A stretch of 64,000 bases of DNA. Source: Legionella cherrii (GTDB lineage Bacteria > Pseudomonadota > Gammaproteobacteria > Legionellales > Legionellaceae). Under the pieces are notes generated by a model, which saw only the letters and a program-made list of their open reading frames with translations, did no database searches and was not told the origin of the DNA. The translations under genes and the position numbers were made by a program. Positions 26,277-37,106 of the stretch are shown piece by piece (the first letter of the stretch is position 1; each line of letters begins with the position of its first letter). Location: NCBI RefSeq assembly GCF_900635815.1, contig NZ_LR134173.1, positions 1,768,001-1,832,000 of the forward strand, in the 5' to 3' direction.

Positions 26277-28273
26277 TGGCTGATACTCCTTTTATAGCTG
26301 CCGATAAAAAGGTAGCTGAACTTTCTGTGAGAGTTGTTGTGCTGGCCATAATACTTACTGTATTACTGGCGATGTCTAACGCATATCTTGCGTTGAAGTT
26401 GGGAATTTTAACCTCAGCATCAATTCCTGCGGCAATTATTTCTATGGGTATTCTGCGTTTTTTTAAAAACTCCACCATTCTTGAGAATAATGCAGTGCAA
26501 ACTGCTGCATCTGCAGGTGAAGCTGTTGCTGGGGGGATTGTTTATACTATTCCAGCTTTGATTATTATTGGTTTTTGGAATCATTTTGATTACCTCACTA
26601 ATTTTTTTATTGCAGTCTGCGGTGGCATTTTGGGGGTATTGTTTTCCATACCGCTTCGCCGTATTTTAGTTCATGATCCCTCTTTAAAGTTTCCAGAGGG
26701 ACGTGCGATTGCGGAGGTATTAAAATCGTCGGTTGAAAAAACAGGGATCAAAGACATTTTGCTTGGCGGTGCTGTAGGAGGGCTTATTGAATTATTCCAA
26801 ACGGGATTTAAAGTAGTCGCTAATAGCTGGGGTTATTGGTTTGTGATACAGCGCTCTCTATTTGGTCTTGGTGCTGGCTTTTCCGCAACAATGATAGGTG
26901 CTGGTTATCTGGTTGGCCATGATATGGCAATCAGTATTTTTTTGGGGGCAGTGATCTCTTGGTTAATCGCATTACCGGTGGTCAGTCAATTTTATCCTGA
27001 GTTTGTAAGCCATTATCCTGCAGAGCAAGCAGCGTCCTTTTTATGGAATAGCGAGATGCGTTATCTAGGGATAGGAGCTATGTTGTTTGCAGGTGTTTGG
27101 ACCTTTTTAAAATTAGTGAGACCCCTATCCACAAGTATCCAAAATTCACTGAAATCCTTTATGTCCAAAGGGAATAAAGACATTCAACCTTTGCGGACTG
27201 ATCAAGACATGCCTTTACCTTATATTTTGATTGGTATTGGTGCGTTAGCTGCCATCTTGTTTCTCTTTTTCCAGCTGGTTCTGCCGCTACAGCAAGTGGG
27301 GTTGGATAATGAATATTCACCGACCCTAATTTTTCTGGCGGTTATTTATGTTTTGTTTATAGGGTTTATTTTTTCTGTTATTACCGCCTATTTTTCCGGT
27401 ATGGTGGGGGTTACAGCCAGTCCTGGTAGTTCGGTTGTTATTTCAGGAATGCTTTTTGCCGCATGGTTGCTATTGGTTGCAGTGGATCATCTATTACCTT
27501 TACCGTTAAAGACAGAACAAATTCAGGCAGCTGAAGCCATTACAATCATGATTGGTGCTGTTGTAACCGGTATAGCGGCGATTGCCAATGATAACACTCA
27601 AGATCTCAAAGTTGGGCAATTGGTTGGTGCAACTCCATGGAAACAACAATTGATGCTGTTGCTTGGGGTAGTCATTTCTTCATTGGTTATTCCTCCGGTG
27701 ATGCAGTTGCTGTTTAATGTATATGGGATTGCAGGGGTAATGCCTCATGAGGGTATGGACATAAGTCAATCTTTGCCTGCGCCAACAGCAGCCTTAATGG
27801 CGGCGATTACTGAGGCTGTTTTTCGAAATTCATTGCCATGGACGATGATGTTGATTGGTTCTGCAATTATTCTACTTATTGTTTTCGTCAATTATTTGTT
27901 GCGCTTAAGTCGTTATTTAAATTTATCCATTTTAGGCGTTGCGATAGGAATGTATTTACCACTTTCCTCTTCGTTTCCACTTTTTATTGGCGGGATGATC
28001 GCACTATTTGTAAAAAGACGTTTAAAACGCACAGCTCTTGTTGAAGAAGAAGCAATAACCTGCAAACAAAAAGGGACACTTATTGCCTGTGGATTGGTTG
28101 CCGGTTCTGCAATTGTAGATGTATTGCTTGCAATTCCTTTTTCGATTTTTCAAAGTCCCGATGCATTGCAAATTGTGGGGCCAGAATGGAAAAACATCGG
28201 TGTTTATTTAGGAGTTCTAACCACTTTATTACTTGCGTGGTGGATCCATCATAGGGTTGTTAAATACAAATAA
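26276..28273 (+). CDS. OPT-family oligopeptide transporter
   Basis: A 665-residue inner-membrane protein with about 14-16 hydrophobic segments. The N-terminal block with ILTVLLAMSNAYLALKLGIL and NAVQTAASAGEAVAGGIVYT is typical of bacterial OPT transporters, as is the AGVMPHEG...LPAPTAALMAAI region near residues 485-512. These carry small peptides or metal-ligand complexes by proton coupling. The ATG at 26276 overlaps the stop codon of the DUF3298 gene by one base; the in-frame TTG at 26264 lies inside that gene. For an organism living on amino acids and peptides a nutrient-uptake role is reasonable, but substrate is unproven. Confidence 0.92.
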   Translation: MADTPFIAADKKVAELSVRVVVLAIILTVLLAMSNAYLALKLGILTSASIPAAIISMGILRFFKNSTILENNAVQTAASAGEAVAGGIVYTIPALIIIGFWNHFDYLTNFFIAVCGGILGVLFSIPLRRILVHDPSLKFPEGRAIAEVLKSSVEKTGIKDILLGGAVGGLIELFQTGFKVVANSWGYWFVIQRSLFGLGAGFSATMIGAGYLVGHDMAISIFLGAVISWLIALPVVSQFYPEFVSHYPAEQAASFLWNSEMRYLGIGAMLFAGVWTFLKLVRPLSTSIQNSLKSFMSKGNKDIQPLRTDQDMPLPYILIGIGALAAILFLFFQLVLPLQQVGLDNEYSPTLIFLAVIYVLFIGFIFSVITAYFSGMVGVTASPGSSVVISGMLFAAWLLLVAVDHLLPLPLKTEQIQAAEAITIMIGAVVTGIAAIANDNTQDLKVGQLVGATPWKQQLMLLLGVVISSLVIPPVMQLLFNVYGIAGVMPHEGMDISQSLPAPTAALMAAITEAVFRNSLPWTMMLIGSAIILLIVFVNYLLRLSRYLNLSILGVAIGMYLPLSSSFPLFIGGMIALFVKRRLKRTALVEEEAITCKQKGTLIACGLVAGSAIVDVLLAIPFSIFQSPDALQIVGPEWKNIGVYLGVLTTLLLAWWIHHRVVKYK

Positions 28274-28410
28274 TTCAAAGATTAATGCCATAAAATAAAG
28301 CGTTTCATTTCCCAATCCCGAGCATGGCGAGGCTTTTCTTCATGGTGATACTGTGCCAAAGCAAGGGAGTTCCCTCGCTACGCTCGGGATGACTGAGGTC
28401 AGGCAGATGA

Positions 28411-28490
28411 TGCCCATGGGGGGATGAGAGGATTGGTGGTAGCCAATCAGCCCTCATCTCTGCCCCTCTCCAACGAGTGGGAAAGGGGAT
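28411..28490. repeat. Dispersed repeat element, partial copy
   Basis: GCCCATGGGGGGATGAGAGG followed by CCCTCATCTCTGCCCCTCTCC and GTGGGAAAGGGG, a half-copy of the family at 15914 and 54052. It directly follows a CCCTCGCTACGCTCGGGATGAC-type fragment (28371-28392), and sits between the convergent OPT and valS genes, where it may help to terminate both. Confidence 0.6.
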
Positions 28491-28495
28491 TTTGA

Positions 28496-31261
28496 TTACA
28501 GTGACTCAACCCTGATTTTATGCTCTAACAGTTTTTCTTTAGTTTGTTGTGCTTGTGCCAATTTTTCCTGTTCTTTAGCGATAATTTCTGCGGGTGCTTT
28601 ATCTGTAAATTTAGGATTATTTAGTTTTCCTTCAGCAAGACTAATGTCTTTATCCAGTTTACCTAACTCTTTGTTCAAACGTGCCAGCTCAGCTTCCTTA
28701 TCGATTAAATCTGCCATAGGAATGAGTAACTCGATTTCTCCTAACACAGCAGTCGCTGAGACAGGTGCTTTCTCATCTGCTCCTAGATAATGAATATCAC
28801 TTAATTTACTCAGTGCTTTTAACGTGTGTTGATATTTTTCTACTCTGTCTTTCAGCACTGGTGTCACGTTACGAATATAAAGTGGGATCAGCTTGGCAGG
28901 TGAAATGGACATTTCACTGCGTATGGTGCGCACCGCTTGAATTGAAGATTTTAACCATTCTAACTCCTCTTCAACGGTATCATTGATGAACTCAGAATTT
29001 ACTTGTGGATAAGCACTGGTCATAATGCTTGCACCGTTTTCGCTGGTTAGCTTTGATGTACGCTGCCAAATTTCTTCTGTAATGAATGGCATTAAAGGGT
29101 GCAGCATTTTAAGAATGTGATCGAGCACATGAATTAAGGTTCTACGAGTACCTCGCTTCAAAGCGCTCAGTGCATGTTCATCTTGTAAGACTGGCTTAGA
29201 TAACTCCAAATACCAGTCACAATATTCATGCCAGACAAATTCATAAATCGTGCTTGATAATAAGTCAAATCTGTAGGTTTCAAAATAATGATGCACTTTG
29301 CTAATCGTACGTTGCAAGCGTGATAAAATCCACTGATCTGCCGGAGTATACTGAAATGCTCCATCGTCGAAATCCATTAGATCTTCATCAGTATTAAGTA
29401 ATACATAACGCGCAGCATTCCATAGTTTATTACAAAAATTGCGGTACCCCTCAACGCGACCGATATCAAAGCGTACATTACGTCCAGTTGATGCGAGAGA
29501 GCAATAAGTAAAGCGAAGGGCATCTGTTCCATAAGCGCTGATACCTTCAGGGAATTCTTTACGGGTGTTTTTAATTATTTGATCACGAACTGAAGACAAC
29601 ATTAAATTAGAAGTTCTTTTTTCAATCAACGATTCGAGATCAATTCCATCCACAATATCCAAAGGATCAAGGACATTACCTTTAGATTTGGACATTTTGT
29701 GTCCTTCACTGTCCCGGATTAAACCAGTAATAAAGACTTCTTTAAATGGAATTTTACCTGTAAATTTCAGGCCCATCATGATCATGCGGGCGACCCAGAA
29801 AAAGATAATATCAAACCCGGTAACGAGCACAGAAGTTGGGTAGAACTGTTCTAACTCGGGAGTTCTTTCGGGCCAGCCTAGAGTGGAAAAGGGCCAAAGT
29901 GCAGAAGAAAACCAGGTATCGAGAACGTCTTCATCTTGTTTTAATGTAGTTGAATCTTTAATTTTATATTTAAAACGAACATCATTTTCACTATAACCCA
30001 CATACACATTGCCATTGCTGTCATACCAGGCAGGTATTCGATGTCCCCACCATAATTGACGGCTAATGCACCAGTCTTCAATGTTATCCATCCATTGAAA
30101 GTATGTTTTGCTCCAGGTTTCAGGAATAAACCGGATTTCACCATTTTTTACGGCAGCTATTGCCGGTTCAGCCAGTGGCTGGGTTTTGACATACCATTGA
30201 TCAGTTAAAAGTGGTTCAATAATGACATTCGATTTTTCACCACGAGGTACTTTTAACTTATGGGGCTCTGTTTTAACTAATAAGCCTGCTGCATCAAGGT
30301 CTTTAACAATTTGTTCTCGAGCGATGAATCGATCCATGCCTTGATACTTGAGGGGCGCATTCTTATTAATAGAAGCCTTTTTAGTTAAGATGTTTATGAC
30401 AGGAAGATTATGACGCTTACCCACTTCATGATCGTTGAAGTCATGAGCAGGTGTAATTTTAACGCAGCCACTACCAAACTCTTTGTCTACGTACTCATCA
30501 GCAATAATAGGGATTGTTCGATCACAAAGGGGCAGATGAACTTGTTGTCCAATCAGATGTTTGAAGCGAGGATCTTCTGGATGTACCGCAACTGCAGTGT
30601 CGCCTAACATCGTTTCAGGTCGAGTGGTAGCAACAATAAGCGATTCAGTTGAGTTCACAATGGGATAGCGAATATGCCAGAGAAAACCATCTTCTTCTTC
30701 AGAAAGCACTTCAAGATCGGATACTGCGGTGCCTAATTTAGGATCCCAATTGACTAAACGGGTTCCACGATAGATCAGTCCTTCATCATAGAGTTGTACA
30801 AATACTTTTTGTACAGCAGCTGACAACCCTTCATCCATAGTAAATCGTTCCCGATTCCAATCTACAGATGCCCCCAAACGTCGCATTTGTTGGGTTATGG
30901 TATTGCCCGATTCATTCTTCCATTGCCAAACTTTCTCTAGAAATTGTTCACGGGTAAGATCTTTTCTGGAAACTCCTGAAGCTTCGAGTTGCCGTTCAAC
31001 AACCAGTTGCGTTGAGATACCGGCATGGTCAGTGCCAGGTTGCCATAGCGTTTTATCACCTAACATGCGGTGATAACGTGTTAAAGCATCCATAATGGTA
31101 TGCTGAAAACCATGCCCCATATGCAGGCTCCCCGTGACGTTAGGAGGGGGAAGCATAATGCAATATCTTTTACCGTCACCATGCGGTTGGAAGTAATGAT
31201 GATTTTCCCAATTCTTATAGCATGCTTTTTCGATTGCTTCAGGGGAATAGACTTTATCCAT
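28496..31261 (-). CDS. valS: Valyl-tRNA synthetase
   Basis: A 921-residue class I synthetase that charges tRNA-Val. The HIGH motif appears as HMGH (residues 47-50, in [12 protein letters not shown]) and the second signature is KMSKSKGN near residue 523. The CP1 editing domain with [19 protein letters not shown] (about 205-225) removes mischarged threonine. The anticodon-binding domain lies around 640-790, and a C-terminal Lys/Glu-rich coiled coil (about 855-921) is the usual tRNA-stabilising arm. Full family length; single gene. Confidence 0.97.
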   Translation of the reverse strand: MDKVYSPEAIEKACYKNWENHHYFQPHGDGKRYCIMLPPPNVTGSLHMGHGFQHTIMDALTRYHRMLGDKTLWQPGTDHAGISTQLVVERQLEASGVSRKDLTREQFLEKVWQWKNESGNTITQQMRRLGASVDWNRERFTMDEGLSAAVQKVFVQLYDEGLIYRGTRLVNWDPKLGTAVSDLEVLSEEEDGFLWHIRYPIVNSTESLIVATTRPETMLGDTAVAVHPEDPRFKHLIGQQVHLPLCDRTIPIIADEYVDKEFGSGCVKITPAHDFNDHEVGKRHNLPVINILTKKASINKNAPLKYQGMDRFIAREQIVKDLDAAGLLVKTEPHKLKVPRGEKSNVIIEPLLTDQWYVKTQPLAEPAIAAVKNGEIRFIPETWSKTYFQWMDNIEDWCISRQLWWGHRIPAWYDSNGNVYVGYSENDVRFKYKIKDSTTLKQDEDVLDTWFSSALWPFSTLGWPERTPELEQFYPTSVLVTGFDIIFFWVARMIMMGLKFTGKIPFKEVFITGLIRDSEGHKMSKSKGNVLDPLDIVDGIDLESLIEKRTSNLMLSSVRDQIIKNTRKEFPEGISAYGTDALRFTYCSLASTGRNVRFDIGRVEGYRNFCNKLWNAARYVLLNTDEDLMDFDDGAFQYTPADQWILSRLQRTISKVHHYFETYRFDLLSSTIYEFVWHEYCDWYLELSKPVLQDEHALSALKRGTRRTLIHVLDHILKMLHPLMPFITEEIWQRTSKLTSENGASIMTSAYPQVNSEFINDTVEEELEWLKSSIQAVRTIRSEMSISPAKLIPLYIRNVTPVLKDRVEKYQHTLKALSKLSDIHYLGADEKAPVSATAVLGEIELLIPMADLIDKEAELARLNKELGKLDKDISLAEGKLNNPKFTDKAPAEIIAKEQEKLAQAQQTKEKLLEHKIRVESL

Positions 31262-31485
31262 GATTAAACCTGTACTGATAAAAGCGAAATAGTACCATAA
31301 ATTCAGTCATAAGTTGAGCCAGTAAGGCTATCAATAATGCGAGGAAAAATAATTTTGTAATTGATATCTCTTTTTAATTTCCTGTGGTGAGTCATTTATC
31401 TGCTCTATTAATTAAATCGTCAATCAAAAGCATATGTTGTATCAAGGGGCCCGGGATACGGCTTGGCCTCACCCAGGCTACCTGT

Positions 31486-34400
31486 TTAATGTTTTTGATC
31501 AGGTACTTGTACATCAGGAATTTTTGCTTCATCGAACTGAGGCTCAGATGCTTTTGAGCGATGATCTTCTGCGATGTAGGTATACAAAGTGGGTACTACA
31601 AACAAAGTGAAGCCTGTTCCAATCAACAAGCCCGTTGCAATAACTAATCCTATATCAAACCGACTTACTGCTCCGGCACCACTGGCAATAAGTAAGGGAA
31701 GTACACCAAATACCATCGCTGCAGTAGTCATGAGAATAGGTCTCAAGCGAATTCCAGCTGCTTCTTCTACGGCCGCTCGTTTATCCAAGTTTTTCTCACG
31801 TTGTAAATGGTTGGCAAAATCAACGATCAAAATCCCATGTTTGGAGATTAATCCAATAAGGGTAATCAGGCCTACTTGGGTATAAATATTGATACTTGCC
31901 AATCCTAAATTCAGGGGAATTAATGCGCCGCAAATGGACATGGGCACACTAATTAACACAATCAACGGATCGCGAAAGCTTTCATATTGAGCTGAAAGTA
32001 CCAAGAAAATAATGATGATCGCAAAGACAAATGCAAATAAGAGAGCGCTTCCTTCTTGCATAAATTGTCTCGATTCGCCGCCATAGTCGTATGCGAAGCC
32101 TTTAGGTAAGGTATCATTTGCTGCTTCTTGTAAAAACTGTAGGCCTTCTCCTAGCGTTTTTCCAGGCATCATTACTGCCTGAATGGTTGCTGAATTCATT
32201 TGTTGAAAATGTGAGGCGGCATTCGGTGCAGTTTTTTCTACAGCAGTCACTACAGTTGAAAGAGGAACCATTGTCCCATGAATACTTTTAACATATATTT
32301 GTCCTAATTGTTCAGGGTTCATGCGAAATGAACGGCTTAATTGGGGAATTACTTGGTAGCTACGGCCTTCGAGGTTGAAGTAATTGACATAATTACCTGA
32401 CAAAGCGCTAGTTAAGCTGCTTCCTACAGCTTGCATATCTAACCCCATTTCAGACGCTTTAGAGCGATTAATATCCAATATAATTTGTGGTTTATTAAAT
32501 TTGAGTGAATTATCTACATAAATAAATAAGCCACTTTTACGCGCTTTATCGGCAAGCTTATTGGAAACGTCTAACAGGCTCTGAAAGTCATTCGTTGTTT
32601 TGATGACGAATTGTACTGGAGTACCGCCTCCGCCCCCAGGTAGAGGTGGTGGCACAATTGCAAAAGCATTTAAACCGGCGACGTGTGATAATTTATCTTG
32701 CAGGGGTTGCTTTAGAGCAAACTGACTTTTACTGCGTTGATTCCATGGCTTCAATACCATGCCCGAGATGGTTTGGCTGCTGTTGTTTACCGTAAAATAA
32801 TTTTCTGTTTCAGGAAAACTTTTATAAATTTCATCAAAGGGCTTAGTGAAGGACTCAATATAATTAAGTGTGGCAAATTGTGGGATCATTGCCATAACAA
32901 AAAAGAAACCCTGGTCCTCATCGGGGGCGGTCTCTGCTGAGGTATGGATGTAAAGATAAGGCAGCATCAAGATAACCACTGCCGCAAAAAACAACATAAT
33001 CACGCGGGTGTTCAACAAACTATGTAAGGCATTTTGGTATTTCAATTTAAGTTTGTTGAAAAAATTATCGAGAAAATGAACAAACTTACCACTGCTGATG
33101 TCTTTAGATAACACTCTTGAGCACATCATGGGGGAAAGCGTTAATGCAATGATTCCAGAAATGATTACTGCACTGGCTAATGTAAAAGCAAATTCTTTAA
33201 ATAAGGCTCCAGTCAGACCTCCCATAAATCCAATAGGTGCGTACACCGCAGCAAGTGTAATGGTCATTGCAATGACTGGAGTGGCGATTTCACGAGCACC
33301 AATCAATGCTGCGTCAAAAGGGGTTTTTCCTTCTTCTATGTGACGATGGACGTTTTCTACAACAACAATCGCGTCATCGACGACCAAGCCAATGGCCAAG
33401 ACAAAAGCAAGTAAGGTTAATAAATTGATACTATATCCTAACATAAGCATGAGGGTGCATACGCCAACTAATGAAAGAGGAATAGTGACAATTGGAATGA
33501 GTACTGAGCGGATAGATCCTAAAAATAGGAAAATCACTACGATAACTATGAGTCCTGCTTCAATAATGGTATGAGTCACTTCATCCAGAGAGGCTCTAAT
33601 GAACGCCGTTGCATCATAGACTATTGTTCCTGTTAGGGAAGGTGGAAATTCTTTGATGATTGAAGGAAGAATTTTTCTTACATCACTAATTACGGTCAGA
33701 GGGTTTGCCGTTGGTGTGGGGGTGATGGAGATAAATACTGCTTTCTTACCATTAAAGGTAACCGAGGTATCATAGTCTTGTGAGCCTAACTCAATTTTGC
33801 CCACATCGCGTAAACGGACAATAGACCCTTTGTCACTTTTAACAATCAAATTACTAAATTGTGTTGCATCATTCAGATCGGTTTTTGCCGTGATGCTGAT
33901 TGCCACGTATTCACCTTTAGTATTGCCTGCTGCAGTCAAGAAATTATTTTTGGCAAGTACAGCCGATACATCCGAGGGAGATACACCTAATGCGGCCATT
34001 TTCATAGGGTCCATAAAAATTCGCATGGAGTAGGTTGCACCACCTAAAATTTCTGCTTTTGCCACACCATCTACTGTTTGCAGTTGAGGCTGCACGACAC
34101 GGGTTGCGTAATCGGTAATTTGTTGTGGGGTCATTTCTGTACTATCCAAGCTGATGTACATCAATGCAGTTGAACTATCGGATGTTTTCAATATAACGGG
34201 TTGTTGTGACTCTTTGGGCAATTGATTTAAAGTTTGTTGTACTTTACTCATCACATCGGTAAAAGCCACCTGAGGGTCGAAGTTTAACTTAATGTTTAGC
34301 GTGATCGTGCTTAAACCTTGTGTGCTTGAAGAGGTCATGTAATCGATCCCTTCTGCACTGGCAACGGCTTTTTCTAGAGGTGAGGTAATGAATCCCGCAA

Positions 34401-34575
34401 TCAGATCGGCATCTGCTCCTGGATAACCGGTCATAATAGTAATTACTGTATTATCCATGCGAGGGTATTGACGAATCTGCATGTTATAAATGGCATTAAT
34501 ACCAAAAAGAAAAATGAGCAAACTAATTACCATGGCAAGTACGGGCCGTTTGATAAAAAGATCGGTAAACTTCAT
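31486..34575 (-). CDS. RND efflux permease, HAE1 family
   Basis: A 1029-residue inner-membrane pump with two repeats of six membrane segments and two large periplasmic loops. The proton-relay Asp pair is Asp400-Asp401 in GLVVDDAIVVVENV. Other marks are the N-terminal IKRPVLAMVISLL, PGADADLI, and GLITLIGLISKHGILIVDFA in the second half. It resembles the MexF/MdtB-type multidrug branch more than metal pumps. The adaptor gene lies 179 bases upstream on the same strand. No outer-membrane gene is adjacent, so TolC (11161-12534) or another channel must serve. Drug range is unknown. Confidence 0.95.
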   Translation of the reverse strand: MKFTDLFIKRPVLAMVISLLIFLFGINAIYNMQIRQYPRMDNTVITIMTGYPGADADLIAGFITSPLEKAVASAEGIDYMTSSSTQGLSTITLNIKLNFDPQVAFTDVMSKVQQTLNQLPKESQQPVILKTSDSSTALMYISLDSTEMTPQQITDYATRVVQPQLQTVDGVAKAEILGGATYSMRIFMDPMKMAALGVSPSDVSAVLAKNNFLTAAGNTKGEYVAISITAKTDLNDATQFSNLIVKSDKGSIVRLRDVGKIELGSQDYDTSVTFNGKKAVFISITPTPTANPLTVISDVRKILPSIIKEFPPSLTGTIVYDATAFIRASLDEVTHTIIEAGLIVIVVIFLFLGSIRSVLIPIVTIPLSLVGVCTLMLMLGYSINLLTLLAFVLAIGLVVDDAIVVVENVHRHIEEGKTPFDAALIGAREIATPVIAMTITLAAVYAPIGFMGGLTGALFKEFAFTLASAVIISGIIALTLSPMMCSRVLSKDISSGKFVHFLDNFFNKLKLKYQNALHSLLNTRVIMLFFAAVVILMLPYLYIHTSAETAPDEDQGFFFVMAMIPQFATLNYIESFTKPFDEIYKSFPETENYFTVNNSSQTISGMVLKPWNQRSKSQFALKQPLQDKLSHVAGLNAFAIVPPPLPGGGGGTPVQFVIKTTNDFQSLLDVSNKLADKARKSGLFIYVDNSLKFNKPQIILDINRSKASEMGLDMQAVGSSLTSALSGNYVNYFNLEGRSYQVIPQLSRSFRMNPEQLGQIYVKSIHGTMVPLSTVVTAVEKTAPNAASHFQQMNSATIQAVMMPGKTLGEGLQFLQEAANDTLPKGFAYDYGGESRQFMQEGSALLFAFVFAIIIIFLVLSAQYESFRDPLIVLISVPMSICGALIPLNLGLASINIYTQVGLITLIGLISKHGILIVDFANHLQREKNLDKRAAVEEAAGIRLRPILMTTAAMVFGVLPLLIASGAGAVSRFDIGLVIATGLLIGTGFTLFVVPTLYTYIAEDHRSKASEPQFDEAKIPDVQVPDQKH

Positions 34576-34754
34576 AACTGTTCCTGATTAAAAAAATTTC
34601 GTAATAGGTAAAAATGCAATTTGGTTGCATTGTAGCTGTGTCCGGGATCTATTGTCGTCATCCACAGGACTACGAGGACTCTCCACACCGAAGACGGTGT
34701 TAATATGAGATCCTTCGCAGCATTCAGGATGACGCCCGACTACAGCAACTTGTT

Positions 34755-36017
34755 TTATTGTCCTAAGAGATCCGGATTACTGACCTCATTGAGTTTGACC
34801 TCATTATTGATTACAACAGGCGTACCATTTTGTAATTTTATTTCACCGGCACTCACCACTAATTGTCCTGCCTTAACTCCTTTTTTGATTACGGTATAAT
34901 TTCCGTGTTGTTCACCAGTGCTGACAAACACACGTTTGACCGTAAGCAGATCAGAACCGTCTGGATTTTTCTTCCCTTCCGCATTTTTCTCAATAATGTA
35001 CACGGCATTACCGTATAAGCTATAGGAAATAGCTGTAGAAGGAACAATCACTGTATTGGGTTCAGCTGGTTGGCTGATTTCAATCGAAGCAAACATCCCT
35101 GGTACAAACGTAAAGTTACGAATTTTATTTTTGCTGTTTAAATCGGTATCGCAAGTGATAATTCGCTTATTTCCCATAGGTTCTTTACGGATTTTCAATA
35201 ATGGAGAATTTTCGGGATCTTTAATCGCAGATGTAGGGCAATTAGCAAGGGTGCCCTGAACGAGCATATTGTGGGTATTGAGATCTACTTTAGAGTTAAT
35301 CGCATTAACCTTAGCCTCAAAAAGTGCATTAGGAAATCCCTCTACAGAAAATGTAATGGTTTGATTTGGGCGTATACGTTTATAGAGTTGTTCTGGAAGA
35401 TAAAATTCCAAATACAATGGATCAAGTGATTGCAAAGAAACAATTGTTGTTTGTCCAGGACTGATAAATTGACCTAGATTAACTTGTCGTATACCTAATT
35501 TTCCAGCAAAGGGTGCCGTAATGTGTTTTTGCTTAATTTGCGCTTGTGTTTGCTCTAATTTTGCTTGGGCTTGTTCGAGATTTGCTTTGGCTTCATCAAC
35601 ATTCGAGATGGGTGAAGCCCCTCGTTTGAATAAATCGTTTTGACGTTGATAACTCAAAGTTTTTAGCGTGAGCTCAGCCTGATTAAATTTTAATACGGCT
35701 TGATCCACGCTGTCATCAATAGTAATTAAAGGAGCATCTTTATCAACATATTGCCCTGACTCAAAATCAATTTTTACTACATTGCCCGATGCTTGAGAAC
35801 TTACATCGACTCCGTTTAAAGCAACGAAACTGCCTACTGCATTGATGGTGGGCTGCCAATCTACAGCTTGAGCAACAGCGGAAGCGACAGAAACAGCGGG
35901 TGGCTGGTAGCTTGCAAAGAAACGCTTAATCATTATTGTCTTGATGAAGTTAAAAGCAATGATCCCACCGAAAACAATCAGTAAGGCTACTCCCATGATG
36001 ACCATTCGCTTTTTCAT
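34755..36017 (-). CDS. RND efflux periplasmic adaptor (membrane fusion protein)
   Basis: A 420-residue adaptor with an N-terminal membrane anchor (about residues 5-25). The biotinyl-lipoyl-like halves are at about 60-95 and 160-195 (ITAPFAGKLGIRQVNLGQFI). A helical hairpin between them (about 98-155, rich in Gln, Lys and Leu) docks to the outer-membrane channel. The beta-barrel domain follows. It carries an insert near residues 255-295 with two Cys (TLANCPTSAI and ITCDTDLN), not common in such adaptors; they may form a disulfide. It is transcribed before the permease gene. Confidence 0.93.
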   Translation of the reverse strand: MKKRMVIMGVALLIVFGGIIAFNFIKTIMIKRFFASYQPPAVSVASAVAQAVDWQPTINAVGSFVALNGVDVSSQASGNVVKIDFESGQYVDKDAPLITIDDSVDQAVLKFNQAELTLKTLSYQRQNDLFKRGASPISNVDEAKANLEQAQAKLEQTQAQIKQKHITAPFAGKLGIRQVNLGQFISPGQTTIVSLQSLDPLYLEFYLPEQLYKRIRPNQTITFSVEGFPNALFEAKVNAINSKVDLNTHNMLVQGTLANCPTSAIKDPENSPLLKIRKEPMGNKRIITCDTDLNSKNKIRNFTFVPGMFASIEISQPAEPNTVIVPSTAISYSLYGNAVYIIEKNAEGKKNPDGSDLLTVKRVFVSTGEQHGNYTVIKKGVKAGQLVVSAGEIKLQNGTPVVINNEVKLNEVSNPDLLGQ

Positions 36018-36209
36018 TATGCTCCCCTGAAATACTAGGTTCTGTTGACAATTCGACTATCATTTTGGCTCAAGGTAGCGAATTGTAAACAGACCAAAAA
36101 ACGGTAAATTACAAAACCCGCCAAATATAACACGAAAGATGAATATTATTACCCTTATTGTGCTTATAAGCTTCAATTTTATTTATTTCATGGTTATAAA
36201 AATATCCTA

Positions 36210-36237
36210 TTGACTAAATACAACACTTTGTTACTAT
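36210..36237 (+). promoter_or_regulatory. Sigma-70-like promoter for the 36268 gene
   Basis: TTGACT (36210-36215) and TACTAT (36232-36237), spaced 16 bases apart, lie just upstream of an AAAGGAGA ribosome site and the ATG at 36268. This is one of the clearer promoters in the window. Confidence 0.6.
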
Positions 36238-36267
36238 GCAGCTTTCAATAAAGTCAAAGGAGAAACC

Positions 36268-36690
36268 ATGAAGTTGAAGTCCTTGTTATTTGCTCTTTGT
36301 TTTAGTTTGATTGGACAAGCTTTTGCAGCAAATGCACATTTGCATCCAAAAGCTACCGAAGCTGATAAAAAGCCTGCTGGTAAATCAATGATGTATCCAG
36401 GTTATTGTGAAATTGAAATCATCAACAACAGTATTGACAATGTTCGTGTATACGGTTCTTTTGATGATGCTACTCCATTAGAGCCTTTCACCATATTCTA
36501 TTATGATGCACCTCATTACATCAGCTTATACTACTATGGTTATTGCCATGCTGGTATGAATCTTATGATTCAGGGTCCTTACGGAACTATTTATTCTGGT
36601 TGGACTAACGTAAACAGTACAGTACGCATTGTTAATTACCTGAATAAAGGTATTAAGAGTGAGAAAGTTGAAGTTACAGCAAAAAAATAA
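36268..36690 (+). CDS. Small secreted aromatic-rich protein
   Basis: A 140-residue protein with a clear signal peptide (cleavage after Ala-Phe-Ala, residue 20). The mature part is rich in Tyr (IFYYDAPHYISLYYYGYCH) and has two cysteines (in GYCEIE and GYCHAG) that could pair. Strand-like alternation suggests a small all-beta fold. It has a good promoter, a strong AAAGGAGA ribosome site and an intrinsic terminator, which suggests high expression. I do not recognise the family; it resembles Legionella envelope proteins of unknown role. Confidence 0.8.
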   Translation: MKLKSLLFALCFSLIGQAFAANAHLHPKATEADKKPAGKSMMYPGYCEIEIINNSIDNVRVYGSFDDATPLEPFTIFYYDAPHYISLYYYGYCHAGMNLMIQGPYGTIYSGWTNVNSTVRIVNYLNKGIKSEKVEVTAKK

Positions 36691-36714
36691 GTAATTAATA
36701 ACTTATTTTATGAT

Positions 36715-36752
36715 AGGGAAGTTGCATGCAAGTGCACCTTCCCTTTTTTTTT
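36715..36752 (+). terminator. Intrinsic terminator after the 36268 gene
   Basis: AGGGAAG (36715-36721) pairs with CTTCCCT (36738-36744), with an inner GCA/TGC match, and is followed at once by nine T. This is a textbook Rho-independent terminator. Confidence 0.85.
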
Positions 36753-36770
36753 ATGTTTCAGGAGTTGTTC

Positions 36771-37106
36771 ATGAAGCGTTTAATCTCTTGTCTAGTATTC
36801 ATTCCTTTTTTGACTTCATGTTATATCGCAGAACCCGAATATTATGATGCCGGTTATTATCATTCCGTTCCTCCCCGAGCTGAAATTTATGGTTTCGATG
36901 AGCGGCCACATGATTATCGCCATCCTTCTCGTCATTATCGAGGCCATCAACAAACACACGTGGCTCCCAATCAAGCTAAGGTACATGGACATGGTAATCA
37001 GGCACATGGGCATAAGAATGATCATGAACAAGTGGTTGTGAATAATAAAAAAAAAAAACACGGGCATGATAAGGTTAAGATGCTAAAGAAAAAAATCGGG
37101 TGGTAA
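36771..37106 (+). CDS. His-rich lipoprotein
   Basis: A 111-residue protein with a signal peptide and lipobox Leu-Thr-Ser-Cys (Cys17). The mature chain is very rich in His (about 18), with Tyr and Arg in the first half (DYRHPSRHYRGHQQTH) and Gly-His repeats plus Lys runs in the second (HGHGNQAHGHKNDHEQ). Such composition suggests metal binding or electrostatic contact with the surface, but no motif proves it. The ATG at 36771 is preceded by AGGAG; the longer frame from 36726 lies in the terminator of the previous gene. No family recognised. Confidence 0.75.
   Translation: MKRLISCLVFIPFLTSCYIAEPEYYDAGYYHSVPPRAEIYGFDERPHDYRHPSRHYRGHQQTHVAPNQAKVHGHGNQAHGHKNDHEQVVVNNKKKKHGHDKVKMLKKKIGW

Noticed and set aside
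36816..37067. Met/Ile-rich 83-codon frame antisense to the His-rich lipoprotein
   Set aside because: The Met/Ile bias comes from reading His codons (CAT) on the other strand; the sense gene has a signal peptide, lipobox and ribosome site.
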